Below are positions 5,913 through 14,030 of a stretch of DNA of 44,665 nt, piece after piece. This DNA is from Candidatus Poribacteria bacterium. Lineage in GTDB: Bacteria > Poribacteria > WGA-4E > GCA-2687025. Made by a program: the position numbers and the translations under genes. Every line of letters starts with the position of its first letter. The first letter of the stretch is position 1. Below the pieces are notes generated by a model. That model searched no databases, was not told the DNA's origin, and worked only from the letters and a program-made list of their open reading frames with translations. The stretch covers positions 1 through 44,665 of the forward strand of contig VGLH01000014.1 of assembly GCA_016866785.1 (NCBI GenBank), in the 5' to 3' direction.

Positions 5913-8684
5913 CTAGGAGGTATTGGGCGCGGGACGCTCGCGCGGGGCTCCCTGGGCGGACGGTTCGACGCGCACGGCGCAGATCTTGTACTCCGGGCAG
6001 CCCGTGAACTCGTCGGCGGCGCAGCTCACCAGCAGGTTCGTCCGCGATTCCGGGAAGTGGAAGGTCATGAACACGGTTCCCGGATTCGTCGCGCGGGTCA
6101 CTTCGAGACGCACATCGACGGAGCCCCGCCGCGACGTGACGCGCACGATGTCGCCGTGGTGGATCGACAGCCGCCGCGCGTCGCTCGGATGCATCCGCAG
6201 CGTCTCCTCCTTGGCGACGTCGAGCTGCACGATGTCCGTCCGGCGCGTCATCGTCCCCGCGTTGTAGTGGAAGAGCTGCCTGCCGGTCGTCAGCATCAGC
6301 GGATACTCGTCGTCCGGGAGCTCGCCGGGCTCTTGCCAGGGCGTCGGGGTGAGCCGAGCCTTGCCGCGCAGAAACTGCCCGCCCGTGTGGAGCATCTCGG
6401 TTCCCGGATGGTTCTCGTCGTAACAGGGCCACTGGAGGAACCCCGCTTCGTCGAGCCGCCGGTAGCTGACGCCGCCCCACTTGGCGTTCAGGGAGGCGAT
6501 CTCGTCCATGATGCGGCTCGGAACGATGGGCGTGCCGGGTCCGTTGTCGGCGGCGAGGTCGTGACCCATCTTCCGGGCGATGGCGTTGACGATGTCGCCG
6601 TCGGGCATCGCGCCGGGGAGCGGATCCATGGCGCGGCGGACGCGCTGGATGCGCCGATCGCTGTTGACGAAGGTTCCGTCCTTCTCCAGGAAGCTCGCCC
6701 CCGGCAGAACCACGTCGGCGAGCTCCGCCGTCGGGTTCATGAAGATCTCCTGAACGACGAGGAAGTCGAGCGATTCGAGCGCCCCGACGACGTGCGCCGT
6801 GTTGGGGTCCGACAACGCGATGTCCTCGGCGAGGATGTACATCGCCTTGAGCGTGCCCTCTTGGGCGGCGTCGAGCATGTCGGGGATGCGCAAGCCCTTG
6901 TTCGACGGCGGCTCGACGCCCCAGACCTTCAGGTGCGCCGCGCGCGCGATGGGGTCGGACACTGGGCGGTAGTCCGTGAACACGTCCGGTAGCGCGCCGA
7001 CGTCCGCCGCGCCCTGGACGTTGTTCTGCCCTCGGATCGGGCTGGCTCCCGTGCCGGGTCTGCCGACGTTCGCCGTGAGAACCGCCATGTTGATGAGCCC
7101 GAACGCCGCGTTGGAACCGTGTCCCGCCTCGGTGACGCCCAAACCCCAGAGCGTCTGCGCCGCGCGCGCGTTCCCGTAGAGTCGCGCCGCCGCCCGGATC
7201 GTGTCGGCGGGAACGCCGCTCAGCTCGGACGCCCATTCCGGCGTGCAGTCAACAAGTTCCGCCTGGAGCTCTTCGAAGCCCTCGGTGTGGCCCGCGACGA
7301 AGCCCGTGTCGATGTAGCCTTCGTCGATCAGCACGCGGATCATCGCGTTGATGACGGCGACGTTGGAACCGGGACGCAGCGCGACGTGGATATCCGCCAG
7401 CCGCGCGAGCTCCGTGTTCCTCGGATCGAGGACGATCAGCTTGCAGCCCTTGAGCGCCGCCTGTCGGATGCGCGCTCCGAAGACCGGATGCGCCTCCGTC
7501 GGGTTCGCGCCGACAATCAGCAGCAGGTCGGAACGCTCCACGTCCTGGAAGCTGCTGGTTCCCGCGCCGGTTCCCAAGGCGTTCGCCAGCGCGTACGCCG
7601 ACGGCGAGTGGCACACGCGCGAGCAGTTGTCGATGGAGTTGGTCCCCATGACGACCCGCGCGAACTTCTGCATCAGATAGTTCTCTTCGTTCGTGCAGCG
7701 CGACGAACTGATGACCCCGAAGGCGTCGGGCCCGTGCTCCTCGCGGGTCTGCGAGAGACGCGACGCGATCAGGTCGAGCGCCTCGTCCCACGACGCCTCG
7801 CGGAACGTCCCGTCCGGTTGACGGATGAGCGGCGACGTGAGGCGATCCTGTGAGCGCGCGTACTGGTGGGCGAATCTGCCCTTGACGCAGGCGTGACCTC
7901 GGTTCGCGGAACCGGCGAGGTCCGGCTCGATCTGGATGATCCGCTCGTCCTTGATGTGCGCCACGAGGGAACATCCGACGCCGCAGTAGGCGCACGTCGT
8001 CTTGACCGAGCGGTCGGGCAAGCCGTGTTCCCGCGTGCCGGGCTCCTCCAGCGCCGCGACGGGGCACTCGAAGACGCACTGACCGCAGCTCGCGCAGTCC
8101 GCCTCCTCCATGCCCGTGTCGTTGCCTGCGATGACGCGGACATCGTAGCCGCGTCCCGCCATGCCGAGGATGAAGGATCCCTGCACCTCGTCGCACGCGC
8201 GGACGCACCGGGCGCAGCCGATGCACTTCTCCATCTCCAGCTTGATGAAGGGATGGGAGTCGTCGCGCGGCGGCGTGTGGGTTCGGGGGTTCTCGTAGCG
8301 CGGCACGCGGAGCCCCACTTCGGACGCGAGCGATTGGAGCTCGCACCGCCCGTTCGCCGCGCAGGAGAGGCATTCCAGCGGGTGATCGCTGACAATCAGC
8401 TCGACGATGTTCCGCCGCAGCCGCGACAGGAACGGCGATCGCGTGCGGTAGCTCGCGTCGGGCGTCACGACGGTGTGACACGCCGCGACGGGCTTCCTGC
8501 CATCGTGCTCGACCATGCAGACGCGGCACGCGCCGTAGGGCTTGAGCCGGTCCGAGTAGCAGAGCGTCGGAACCTCTCGCCCGACGGACCGCGCCGCCGC
8601 GAGGATCGTCGCGTCCGGCGCGACGCGCGTCTGGATGCCGTCGATGGTGACCGTGACCGTCGCACTGCCCGGAAGCGGGTTCAC
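5913..8684 (-). CDS. fdsA: NAD-dependent formate dehydrogenase, catalytic (alpha) subunit
   Basis: The 923-residue molybdenum- or tungsten-pterin oxidoreductase oxidises formate to CO2. In order it shows a NuoG-like N-terminus with a [2Fe-2S] set (TLCYSD, GACRVC, AACHT, residues about 40-70), the His-Cys3 cluster (DHPLECLSCAANGRC), two ferredoxin-type [4Fe-4S] sets (CIGCARC, CASCGQC), then CAYCGVGC for the catalytic-domain cluster. The metal ligand is Cys358 in SRVCHSP, so this is a cysteine, not selenocysteine, enzyme. GQNNVQGAADVGALP is typical of formate dehydrogenases. The C-terminal MopB-binding barrel is present. The GTG start has GAGGGAGG 5 bases upstream and follows the NuoE-NuoF fusion gene by 79 bases. 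No cofactor-insertion gene (fdhD) is in the window. The subunit layout fits soluble FDS-type enzymes. Confidence 0.9.
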   Translation of the reverse strand: MNPLPGSATVTVTIDGIQTRVAPDATILAAARSVGREVPTLCYSDRLKPYGACRVCMVEHDGRKPVAACHTVVTPDASYRTRSPFLSRLRRNIVELIVSDHPLECLSCAANGRCELQSLASEVGLRVPRYENPRTHTPPRDDSHPFIKLEMEKCIGCARCVRACDEVQGSFILGMAGRGYDVRVIAGNDTGMEEADCASCGQCVFECPVAALEEPGTREHGLPDRSVKTTCAYCGVGCSLVAHIKDERIIQIEPDLAGSANRGHACVKGRFAHQYARSQDRLTSPLIRQPDGTFREASWDEALDLIASRLSQTREEHGPDAFGVISSSRCTNEENYLMQKFARVVMGTNSIDNCSRVCHSPSAYALANALGTGAGTSSFQDVERSDLLLIVGANPTEAHPVFGARIRQAALKGCKLIVLDPRNTELARLADIHVALRPGSNVAVINAMIRVLIDEGYIDTGFVAGHTEGFEELQAELVDCTPEWASELSGVPADTIRAAARLYGNARAAQTLWGLGVTEAGHGSNAAFGLINMAVLTANVGRPGTGASPIRGQNNVQGAADVGALPDVFTDYRPVSDPIARAAHLKVWGVEPPSNKGLRIPDMLDAAQEGTLKAMYILAEDIALSDPNTAHVVGALESLDFLVVQEIFMNPTAELADVVLPGASFLEKDGTFVNSDRRIQRVRRAMDPLPGAMPDGDIVNAIARKMGHDLAADNGPGTPIVPSRIMDEIASLNAKWGGVSYRRLDEAGFLQWPCYDENHPGTEMLHTGGQFLRGKARLTPTPWQEPGELPDDEYPLMLTTGRQLFHYNAGTMTRRTDIVQLDVAKEETLRMHPSDARRLSIHHGDIVRVTSRRGSVDVRLEVTRATNPGTVFMTFHFPESRTNLLVSCAADEFTGCPEYKICAVRVEPSAQGAPRERPAPNTS

Positions 8685-8763
8685 GCGAGCCTCCCTCGTC
8701 GTCTGTGTCGTCGATTCCTTGCGCCGTTCGGAACGAACTGTGAGCAGAAGCCGACGGACCCCG

Positions 8764-10497
8764 TTACCGATATCGGGCGAACTCCTGGGGGAAATCGCGC
8801 AGGATCGACTCGATGGGCGCTGGGAGCATCCCTCCCAATCCGCAGAGCGAACCGAACTTCATCGTCTCGCACAGGTCGCCCAAGAGCGCCAATCGGCTCT
8901 CCGTGACACCGGTCTCGATCATCTGGTCGATCAGCTCGACGCCTCGAACGGAGCCGATCCGGCACGGGAAGCACTTGCCGCAGCTCTCGACGGCGCAGAA
9001 CTTCATTAGCCCGCGCGCGACGTGGACGAGATCGTCTTCGTGCGAGTAGACGACGATCCCTCCGTGTCCCAGCAGCCCGCCGACCTTCGCCAGCGATTCG
9101 AAGTCGATGGGCGTATCCAGCGCGCGTTCGGATAGGATTGCGCCCAGGGGGCCCCCGATCTGAACCGCCTTGAACCGCTGCCCCTCCTCCATGCCTCCGG
9201 CGAGATCGAAGAGGAGCTCTCGCAGCGTGACACCGAACTCGACCTCGTACATTCCCGGACGACGGACGCGGGTGTTCAGGCTGACGGCTTTCGTCCCGCG
9301 CGACCGCTCGTGTCCCAGCGCGGAATAGGCGACTCCGCCGTGCGCGACGATCCACGGCAGATTGTGGAGCGTCTCGACGTTGTTGACCGCCGTCGGGCAG
9401 CCCCACAAGCCCTTCTGCGCCGGAAACGGCGGGCGCGTGCTCACGAGCGCGGGAAGCCCCTCCAGCGAGCGAAGAAGGCTCGTCTCCTCGCCGCAGATGT
9501 AGGCTCCCTTGCCCTCGACGACCCGCACGTCGCATCGGAACGACGAGCCCGACACGGGGGAACCGATGAACTCGGCAGCCTGCGCCTCCTCGACGGCGCG
9601 ACGGAGCACGCCGATGGCTTGCGGATACTCGAACCGCGCGTAGATGACTGCTTCTTGGGCCCCACAGGCATAGGCGGCGAGCAGCGTTCCCTCGATCAGG
9701 CTGTGCGGGTCCCGCTCGACGATCTCCTTGTCAATATACGCCCCCGCGTCACCTTCGTCGAAATTGACGACGACGAACCGCCTTCCGGAACCGTCCGACA
9801 CGGGCGATTCGGCGACGGTCTGGAACTTCGTCCCCGTCGGGAACCCGGCTCCGCCGCGTCCGCGCAGTTGGCTCGCTGTCACTTCGGCGCGGAGCTCGGC
9901 AGGCGTCATCGCCGCGACGGCCTTCTCCAGCGCGTCGTAGATGCCGGCGCGCCGGGCGTGCTCCAGCGAGACGACATCGCCGTCGAAGTGGCGCATGACG
10001 ATGCGGGGCTTGCCTTCAACGGGCGTATAGAAGGCGTTCGTCGGCTCTTCGAGTCCGTGTGCCGTGTCTTCGGTGAGGGATCGGACGACGATCGCGCGGG
10101 TTTCGGGATCGCGCAGGCTGAGCGGCGTACCGTCCACCATCGCGTTGGGGCCCTTGCCGCAGTATCCGAGGCAGGAGACCTCTTCGACCCGCACATCGGC
10201 AGAGCCTGCCAGATCGCATTCCAGCTCGGCTTTGAGGGTCGATCCGCCGGCTGCGCCGCACGCTTCGCCGTTGCACACCTTGACGACGTGCCGCGCCGGT
10301 CGGTCGTGGGCGAGCTCCTCGTAGAACTTCGCTGTTGAACGGACATGCTGGGGCGGCAGGTGGTGTTCCCGCGCGATGCGGAGGATGTCGGCGTCGGAGA
10401 TGTAGCCCTGTTGCGAGTGCAGTCGGGAGAGGATGTCGTAGACGGTGTCGCCGGTTCCCAGGAATCGGTTCTGCAACGCGATCAGGTTGGACGACAC
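8764..10497 (-). CDS. fdsB: Formate dehydrogenase NADH-oxidoreductase subunit, NuoE-NuoF fusion
   Basis: The 577-residue diaphorase subunit passes electrons from the catalytic subunit to NAD+. Residues about 1-150 are NuoE-like, with a [2Fe-2S] thioredoxin-fold domain (KVCNGEAC and CLGYCGKGP supply the four cysteines). Residues about 165-577 are NuoF-like, with the FMN/NADH motif GRGGAGFPTG (about 212-222), GEETSLLRSLEG, the SLBB segment, and the [4Fe-4S] set ESCGKCFPC (about 504) plus the distal Cys in GSLCGLGG. In many FDS enzymes these two parts are separate genes (fdsG, fdsB); here they are fused. The GTG start has GGAAGGA 8 bases upstream. It is the first gene of the two-gene operon. Alternative reading as a hydrogenase diaphorase is disfavoured by its formate-dehydrogenase partner. 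Confidence 0.88.
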   Translation of the reverse strand: MSSNLIALQNRFLGTGDTVYDILSRLHSQQGYISDADILRIAREHHLPPQHVRSTAKFYEELAHDRPARHVVKVCNGEACGAAGGSTLKAELECDLAGSADVRVEEVSCLGYCGKGPNAMVDGTPLSLRDPETRAIVVRSLTEDTAHGLEEPTNAFYTPVEGKPRIVMRHFDGDVVSLEHARRAGIYDALEKAVAAMTPAELRAEVTASQLRGRGGAGFPTGTKFQTVAESPVSDGSGRRFVVVNFDEGDAGAYIDKEIVERDPHSLIEGTLLAAYACGAQEAVIYARFEYPQAIGVLRRAVEEAQAAEFIGSPVSGSSFRCDVRVVEGKGAYICGEETSLLRSLEGLPALVSTRPPFPAQKGLWGCPTAVNNVETLHNLPWIVAHGGVAYSALGHERSRGTKAVSLNTRVRRPGMYEVEFGVTLRELLFDLAGGMEEGQRFKAVQIGGPLGAILSERALDTPIDFESLAKVGGLLGHGGIVVYSHEDDLVHVARGLMKFCAVESCGKCFPCRIGSVRGVELIDQMIETGVTESRLALLGDLCETMKFGSLCGLGGMLPAPIESILRDFPQEFARYR

Positions 10498-10553
10498 GCG
10501 ACGATTCCTTCCGTTCGCTGCCGCTGCGCACCGAGCGGCGTTGACGCGCGGTC

Positions 10554-10574
10554 GGGGCGGGTCTCAGATCCGCC
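10554..10574. repeat. GGGCGGGTCTC-type palindromic repeat
   Basis: GGGGCGGGTCTCAGATCCGCC is an imperfect palindrome in the 153-base gap between ilvD and the formate dehydrogenase operon. It is a member of the same dispersed family as 14710-14734. The remainder of the gap (10575-10650) shows nothing else recognisable. Confidence 0.6.
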
Positions 10575-10650
10575 ACCAACCACAAGCCCACGGTATCGCT
10601 GCGACCTCGCTTCCGTCGGACTGGCGCAAGCGCGCCGACAGCGACGGACG

Positions 10651-12324
10651 CTAGCTGGTCACAGCGCCTTCGGCTGCCGAGGAGACGAGCCGGGCGTACT
10701 TCGCCATGACGCCCGTCGTGTAGCGCGGCTCCGGCCTCTTCCAGTCGCGCAGACGCGCCGCGATCTCCTCGTCCGAGAGCTCGACCTTGAGCGTCCTCGT
10801 CTCCGTATCGAGCACGATCATGTCACCGTCGCGCACCGCCGCGATGGGTCCCCCGACGGCGGCTTCAGGAGCGACATGCCCGACGGTGAACCCGTACGTC
10901 GCGCCGGAGAAGCGCCCATCGGTGATCAACGCCACCTGGTCGCTGATGCCCGCGCCGACGATCGCGCCTGTCACGGCGAGCATCTCGCGCATGCCGGGTC
11001 CGCCGACGGGTCCTTCATACCGAATGACGACGACGTCGCCCGCCTTGATCTTCCCGGTCTGCACCGCCTCGAAGGAGCTCTCCTCGTTGTCGAACACCCG
11101 CGCGGGACCGCGATGGTGCATCCGGTTGTGCCCGACGATCTTGAGGACGCAGCCCTCGGACGCCAAGTTCCCCTTGAGGATGAGGATGCCGCCCGTCTTC
11201 TTGATCGGGTTCGAGAGCGGGCGAACCACGTCCTGATCGGGCGTCTCGACGGCGGTCAGCGCGGCTTCGCCGATGGTCTGACCCGTGATCGTGATGCAGT
11301 CGCGGTGGAGGTATCCGCCGTCGAGCAGGCGCTTTGCCACGAGCGGCACGCCGCCGGCGCGGTAGAGGTCGTTGGCGACGTAGCGTCCGCCCGGCTTGAG
11401 GTCGGCGAGCAGCGGCGTCTTGGCGCTGATGCGGTCGAAGTCGTCGATATGGAGCGGCACGCCCGTTTCGCGCGCGATGGCGAGATGGTGGAGCACGGCG
11501 TTCGTCGAGCCGCCCGTCATCGCGACGGACGCGATGGCGTTCTCCAGCGCCTCGCGCGTGATGATGTCGCGCGGAAGGAGCCGCTTCCGCAGGACTTCCA
11601 TGACGAGCTTGCCGACTTGGAACGCGACCTCGTCCTTGAGCGGGTCCATCGCCGGGACGCTCGCGCTGCCGATCATCGAGACGCCGAGGACCTCCATGGC
11701 GGTCGCCATCGTGTTCGCGGTGAACTGCCCTCCGCAGGCTCCGGCGTTGGGACAGGCTTCTCCTTCGAGCTCGATGAGCTCGTTCTCCGACATCTTGCCG
11801 GCGGCGAAGGCTCCCACCGCCTCGAACACGTCTTGGATCGTCACGTTGCGTTCCTGGAACCGTCCCGGCGCGATGGTTCCGCCGTAGAGCATGACGGACG
11901 GCAGGTTGAGCCGCGCCATCGCCATGACGGTGCCGGGGATCGTCTTGTCGCAGCCGGAGAGGGCGACGAAGCCGTCGAGCGAGTGACCGCGCACGACGAG
12001 CTCGATGGAGTCGGCGATCGTCTCACGGCTGACGAGGGACGCCTTCATGCCCTCGGTGCCCATCGAGATGCCGTCGGAGATGACGATCGTATTGAACTCC
12101 AGCGGGGTTCCGCCAGCGGCTCGGACGCCTTCCTTGACCTTCTCGGCAATGCGCCGCAGGTGCAGGTTGCAGGGACCCAGCTCCGTCCAGGTGTTCGCGA
12201 TGCCGATGATCGGGCGGTCGAGGTCGTCGTTGGTGAGCCCGACGGCTCGGAGCATCGCTCGCGCGGGCGACCGGCTGGGTCGGTCGGTGATGTTGTGGCT
12301 CTTGATCTTCAGGTCGTCGCTCAT
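10651..12324 (-). CDS. ilvD: Dihydroxy-acid dehydratase
   Basis: The 557-residue IlvD/Edd-family enzyme dehydrates 2,3-dihydroxy-isovalerate and -methylvalerate to the keto acids in valine, isoleucine and leucine synthesis, in the cytosol. The three cluster-binding cysteines are visible in ELGPCNLH (about 52), ALSGCDKTIPG (about 125) and NAGACGGQFTANTM (about 197), and the C-terminal swivel domain contains the typical DGRFSGATYGF. Length and motifs fit IlvD rather than Edd (usually about 600 residues). The start has GAGGAG about 9 bases upstream. It follows the PhyH gene by 25 bases on the same strand, so co-transcription with it, and possibly with the sigma factor, is likely. No other ilv genes are in the window. 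Confidence 0.95.
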   Translation of the reverse strand: MSDDLKIKSHNITDRPSRSPARAMLRAVGLTNDDLDRPIIGIANTWTELGPCNLHLRRIAEKVKEGVRAAGGTPLEFNTIVISDGISMGTEGMKASLVSRETIADSIELVVRGHSLDGFVALSGCDKTIPGTVMAMARLNLPSVMLYGGTIAPGRFQERNVTIQDVFEAVGAFAAGKMSENELIELEGEACPNAGACGGQFTANTMATAMEVLGVSMIGSASVPAMDPLKDEVAFQVGKLVMEVLRKRLLPRDIITREALENAIASVAMTGGSTNAVLHHLAIARETGVPLHIDDFDRISAKTPLLADLKPGGRYVANDLYRAGGVPLVAKRLLDGGYLHRDCITITGQTIGEAALTAVETPDQDVVRPLSNPIKKTGGILILKGNLASEGCVLKIVGHNRMHHRGPARVFDNEESSFEAVQTGKIKAGDVVVIRYEGPVGGPGMREMLAVTGAIVGAGISDQVALITDGRFSGATYGFTVGHVAPEAAVGGPIAAVRDGDMIVLDTETRTLKVELSDEEIAARLRDWKRPEPRYTTGVMAKYARLVSSAAEGAVTS

Positions 12325-12349
12325 CGGTCGCTCCTCGTAGGTGCCGTCT

Positions 12350-13108
12350 TCACGAGCTGACGGCGTAGGGTCCGTAGGGGTTCGTCATTCCGAGCAGTTG
12401 TCGGCGCAGCGGGGTTGTCGCCTTCGCCCGGAGCGCTTCCGACGGTTCGTAGCCCTCCCAGATGCGCATCCAGGCGTGTCCGTAGTTGTAGATGAGAACG
12501 CGGCGCGGCGAGTCCGAATCGTTGTGCGACGAGGAATGGTACGTCCTGCCGTTGAAGAAGAAGGCGGAACCGGCGGGCAGCGCCATCTTCACCGCGTTGG
12601 GCATGTCGGACGGGTCGTCCACCTGCGGCAGAGCGAAGCCCAGCGGGTAGCGGTGCGATCCGGGCAGCAGGAGCGTCGCGCCGCCGTTCGCAGGGATGTC
12701 TTCGAGGATGTAGAACGCCTTGACCATCATGACGGAGCGGGGATGGTAGACGCCCGCCATGCCGACGTCGTGATGCCAAGCCGTGTGAGACCTGCACCGC
12801 GCCGGGGAGATGAAGTAGTCGTTGTCGATCATCGACACGTCATCGCCGAGGATGTCGCGGATGAGCGGGAACACGGCCGGGTGTTCCAGCAGGTCGAAAA
12901 GCAGGTCGTCGTATTCGATGGGAGCCTGCACCTGCTCGATGCGGGGCGTGCGCCAGCCTTTGAGGGACGTGTCGGTTCGCCATCGGGCTTCGGCGGCATC
13001 GGCAGCGCGTCGGACGGAGGCGAGTTCGTCTTGTGAGAGGGCTTCCGGGATGACGAGATAGCCGTTGGTCTCGAAGGAAAGGCGCTGTGCGTCCGTGAGG
13101 GCGGGCAT
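12350..13108 (-). CDS. Phytanoyl-CoA dioxygenase (PhyH) family protein
   Basis: The 252-residue protein is an Fe(II)/2-oxoglutarate-dependent oxygenase of the PhyH family. The HxD iron-binding pair is in AWHHDVGM, the distal His in GRTYHSSSHND and the 2-oxoglutarate Arg in DSPRRVLIYNY. Members hydroxylate diverse small molecules; the substrate is not predictable here. Start: GGGGAG lies 10 bases before the ATG. It sits between an ECF sigma factor (127 bases upstream) and ilvD (25 bases downstream). Expansion of this family is known from poribacterial genomes, which fits the taxonomic guess. The function in this gene cluster is not evident. Confidence 0.88.
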   Translation of the reverse strand: MPALTDAQRLSFETNGYLVIPEALSQDELASVRRAADAAEARWRTDTSLKGWRTPRIEQVQAPIEYDDLLFDLLEHPAVFPLIRDILGDDVSMIDNDYFISPARCRSHTAWHHDVGMAGVYHPRSVMMVKAFYILEDIPANGGATLLLPGSHRYPLGFALPQVDDPSDMPNAVKMALPAGSAFFFNGRTYHSSSHNDSDSPRRVLIYNYGHAWMRIWEGYEPSEALRAKATTPLRRQLLGMTNPYGPYAVSS

Positions 13109-13235
13109 TCGGATGGGGCTCCCCGTGCCGTTTCGACTACGCGGGCATTGTAGCCAGCGGCACGGGGCGCGTCAATCAACGCAGGGCGGCGAGGAATCGA
13201 ACGCGGCGGCGTTCTTGGCTGCCGCCGCGATGCGG

Positions 13236-13841
13236 TCAGGAATCCGCCAGCGACTCTCTCACGGCGGTGCGGGCGCGGTAGAGGTAGATGCGGACCGTGT
13301 TCCGCGCCGTCCCGAACATCCTGCCGATCTCCTCGCGCGAGTGTCCTTCGGCGAGCAACGAGAGCACCTGCCGCTGCCGGTCCGGGAGCGCTGCCACAAT
13401 CCGGCGGGCGCGCTCGGCATCTTCTTTCGCACGCAGGCGTTCGTGGGCGAGCGGAGCCGGGTCCCGCAGCGACGCGATCGATTCGCGCGACCCGGCGTCG
13501 CCCAGGCAGGCATCCAGCGAGACGCAGGGCATGGCTCGGTCCCGCCGCCACTCGTCGATGGCGAGCCGCTGCAAGATGCGCTTGCACCACTTGAGCCATG
13601 AGCTGCTCGCCCCGACGACATAGCTCTCGCGCATCTGCCACGCGCGCAGAAAGGTCTCCTGGACGAGATCGTCGGCGCGATGCTCGTCGCGGCAAAGCCC
13701 GTGGGCGTGCTGCCAGAGATGGCGTCGGTAAGCATCCGCGAGTCGGCTGAATGCGTCGCAGTCGCCACGCGCGGCGAGTTCCGCCAGCCTCTCGCGCTCA
13801 GCGGCATCCGGCGTGCTCGGCTCGATCTTCCCTGGAATCAT
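13236..13841 (-). CDS. RNA polymerase sigma factor, ECF (sigma-70) family
   Basis: The 201-residue protein has the two ECF domains. Region 2 is at about 20-95 (DDLVQETFLRAW core-binding helix, then a region 2.4 segment) and region 4 at about 145-195 (LPDRQRQVLSLLAEGHSREEIGRMF helix-turn-helix, then RNTVRIYLYRAR). The linker between (about 100-140) is longer than usual. No anti-sigma gene is adjacent; an anti-sigma-like membrane protein lies 13 kb away. AGAGGG lies about 7 bases before the ATG. The gene is divergent from a self-cleaving repressor, and a perfect ACCAG-N5-CTGGT palindrome lies 21 bases upstream of its start codon, so repression by that regulator is plausible. Its targets are unknown. 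Confidence 0.92.
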   Translation of the reverse strand: MIPGKIEPSTPDAAERERLAELAARGDCDAFSRLADAYRRHLWQHAHGLCRDEHRADDLVQETFLRAWQMRESYVVGASSSWLKWCKRILQRLAIDEWRRDRAMPCVSLDACLGDAGSRESIASLRDPAPLAHERLRAKEDAERARRIVAALPDRQRQVLSLLAEGHSREEIGRMFGTARNTVRIYLYRARTAVRESLADS

Positions 13842-13861
13842 GGGATTCCCTCTGCCGGTTC

Positions 13862-13876
13862 ACCAGTATTTCTGGT
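13862..13876. promoter_or_regulatory. Candidate operator ACCAG-N5-CTGGT
   Basis: The palindrome ACCAGTATTTCTGGT lies 20 bases upstream of the sigma factor start codon and shares its half-site with the paired sites near the divergent repressor gene. A 15-bp dyad with 5-bp arms is a suitable size for a dimeric helix-turn-helix regulator. The assignment is inferred from symmetry, position and repetition. Confidence 0.5.
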
Positions 13877-13939
13877 AGGACGTGGCATTTCGTAGCGCCA
13901 ACTTCAGCCCACTCAAACGTGTATCCAGTGCCACCGTAT

Positions 13940-13990
13940 ACCAGTATTATTAGTTATCCATACGAAGTCTACGTGATATACTGGTTCCAG
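13940..13990 (+). promoter_or_regulatory. Repressor gene promoter with overlapping operator half-sites
   Basis: ACCAGTAT (13940-13947) and its inverse ATACTGGT (13978-13985) flank an AT-rich spacer; the latter continues into CTGGTTCCAG, itself a palindrome. A candidate -35 TTATCC (13954-13959) and -10 TATACT (13977-13982), separated by 17 bases, lie between and over the half-sites, 50 bases ahead of the regulator ATG. This arrangement suggests negative autoregulation. The surrounding 60 bases are far more AT-rich than the rest of the window. Confidence 0.5.
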
Positions 13991-14030
13991 CAAGTGTGTC
14001 GGCGGATGCTGGCGGTCAAGGAGGGCTCCG

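Noticed and set aside
10345-12360. A plus-strand frame of about 670 codons across ilvD
   Set aside because: ilvD on the minus strand has all its conserved motifs; the plus-strand frame has none and an Arg/His/Asp-heavy composition.
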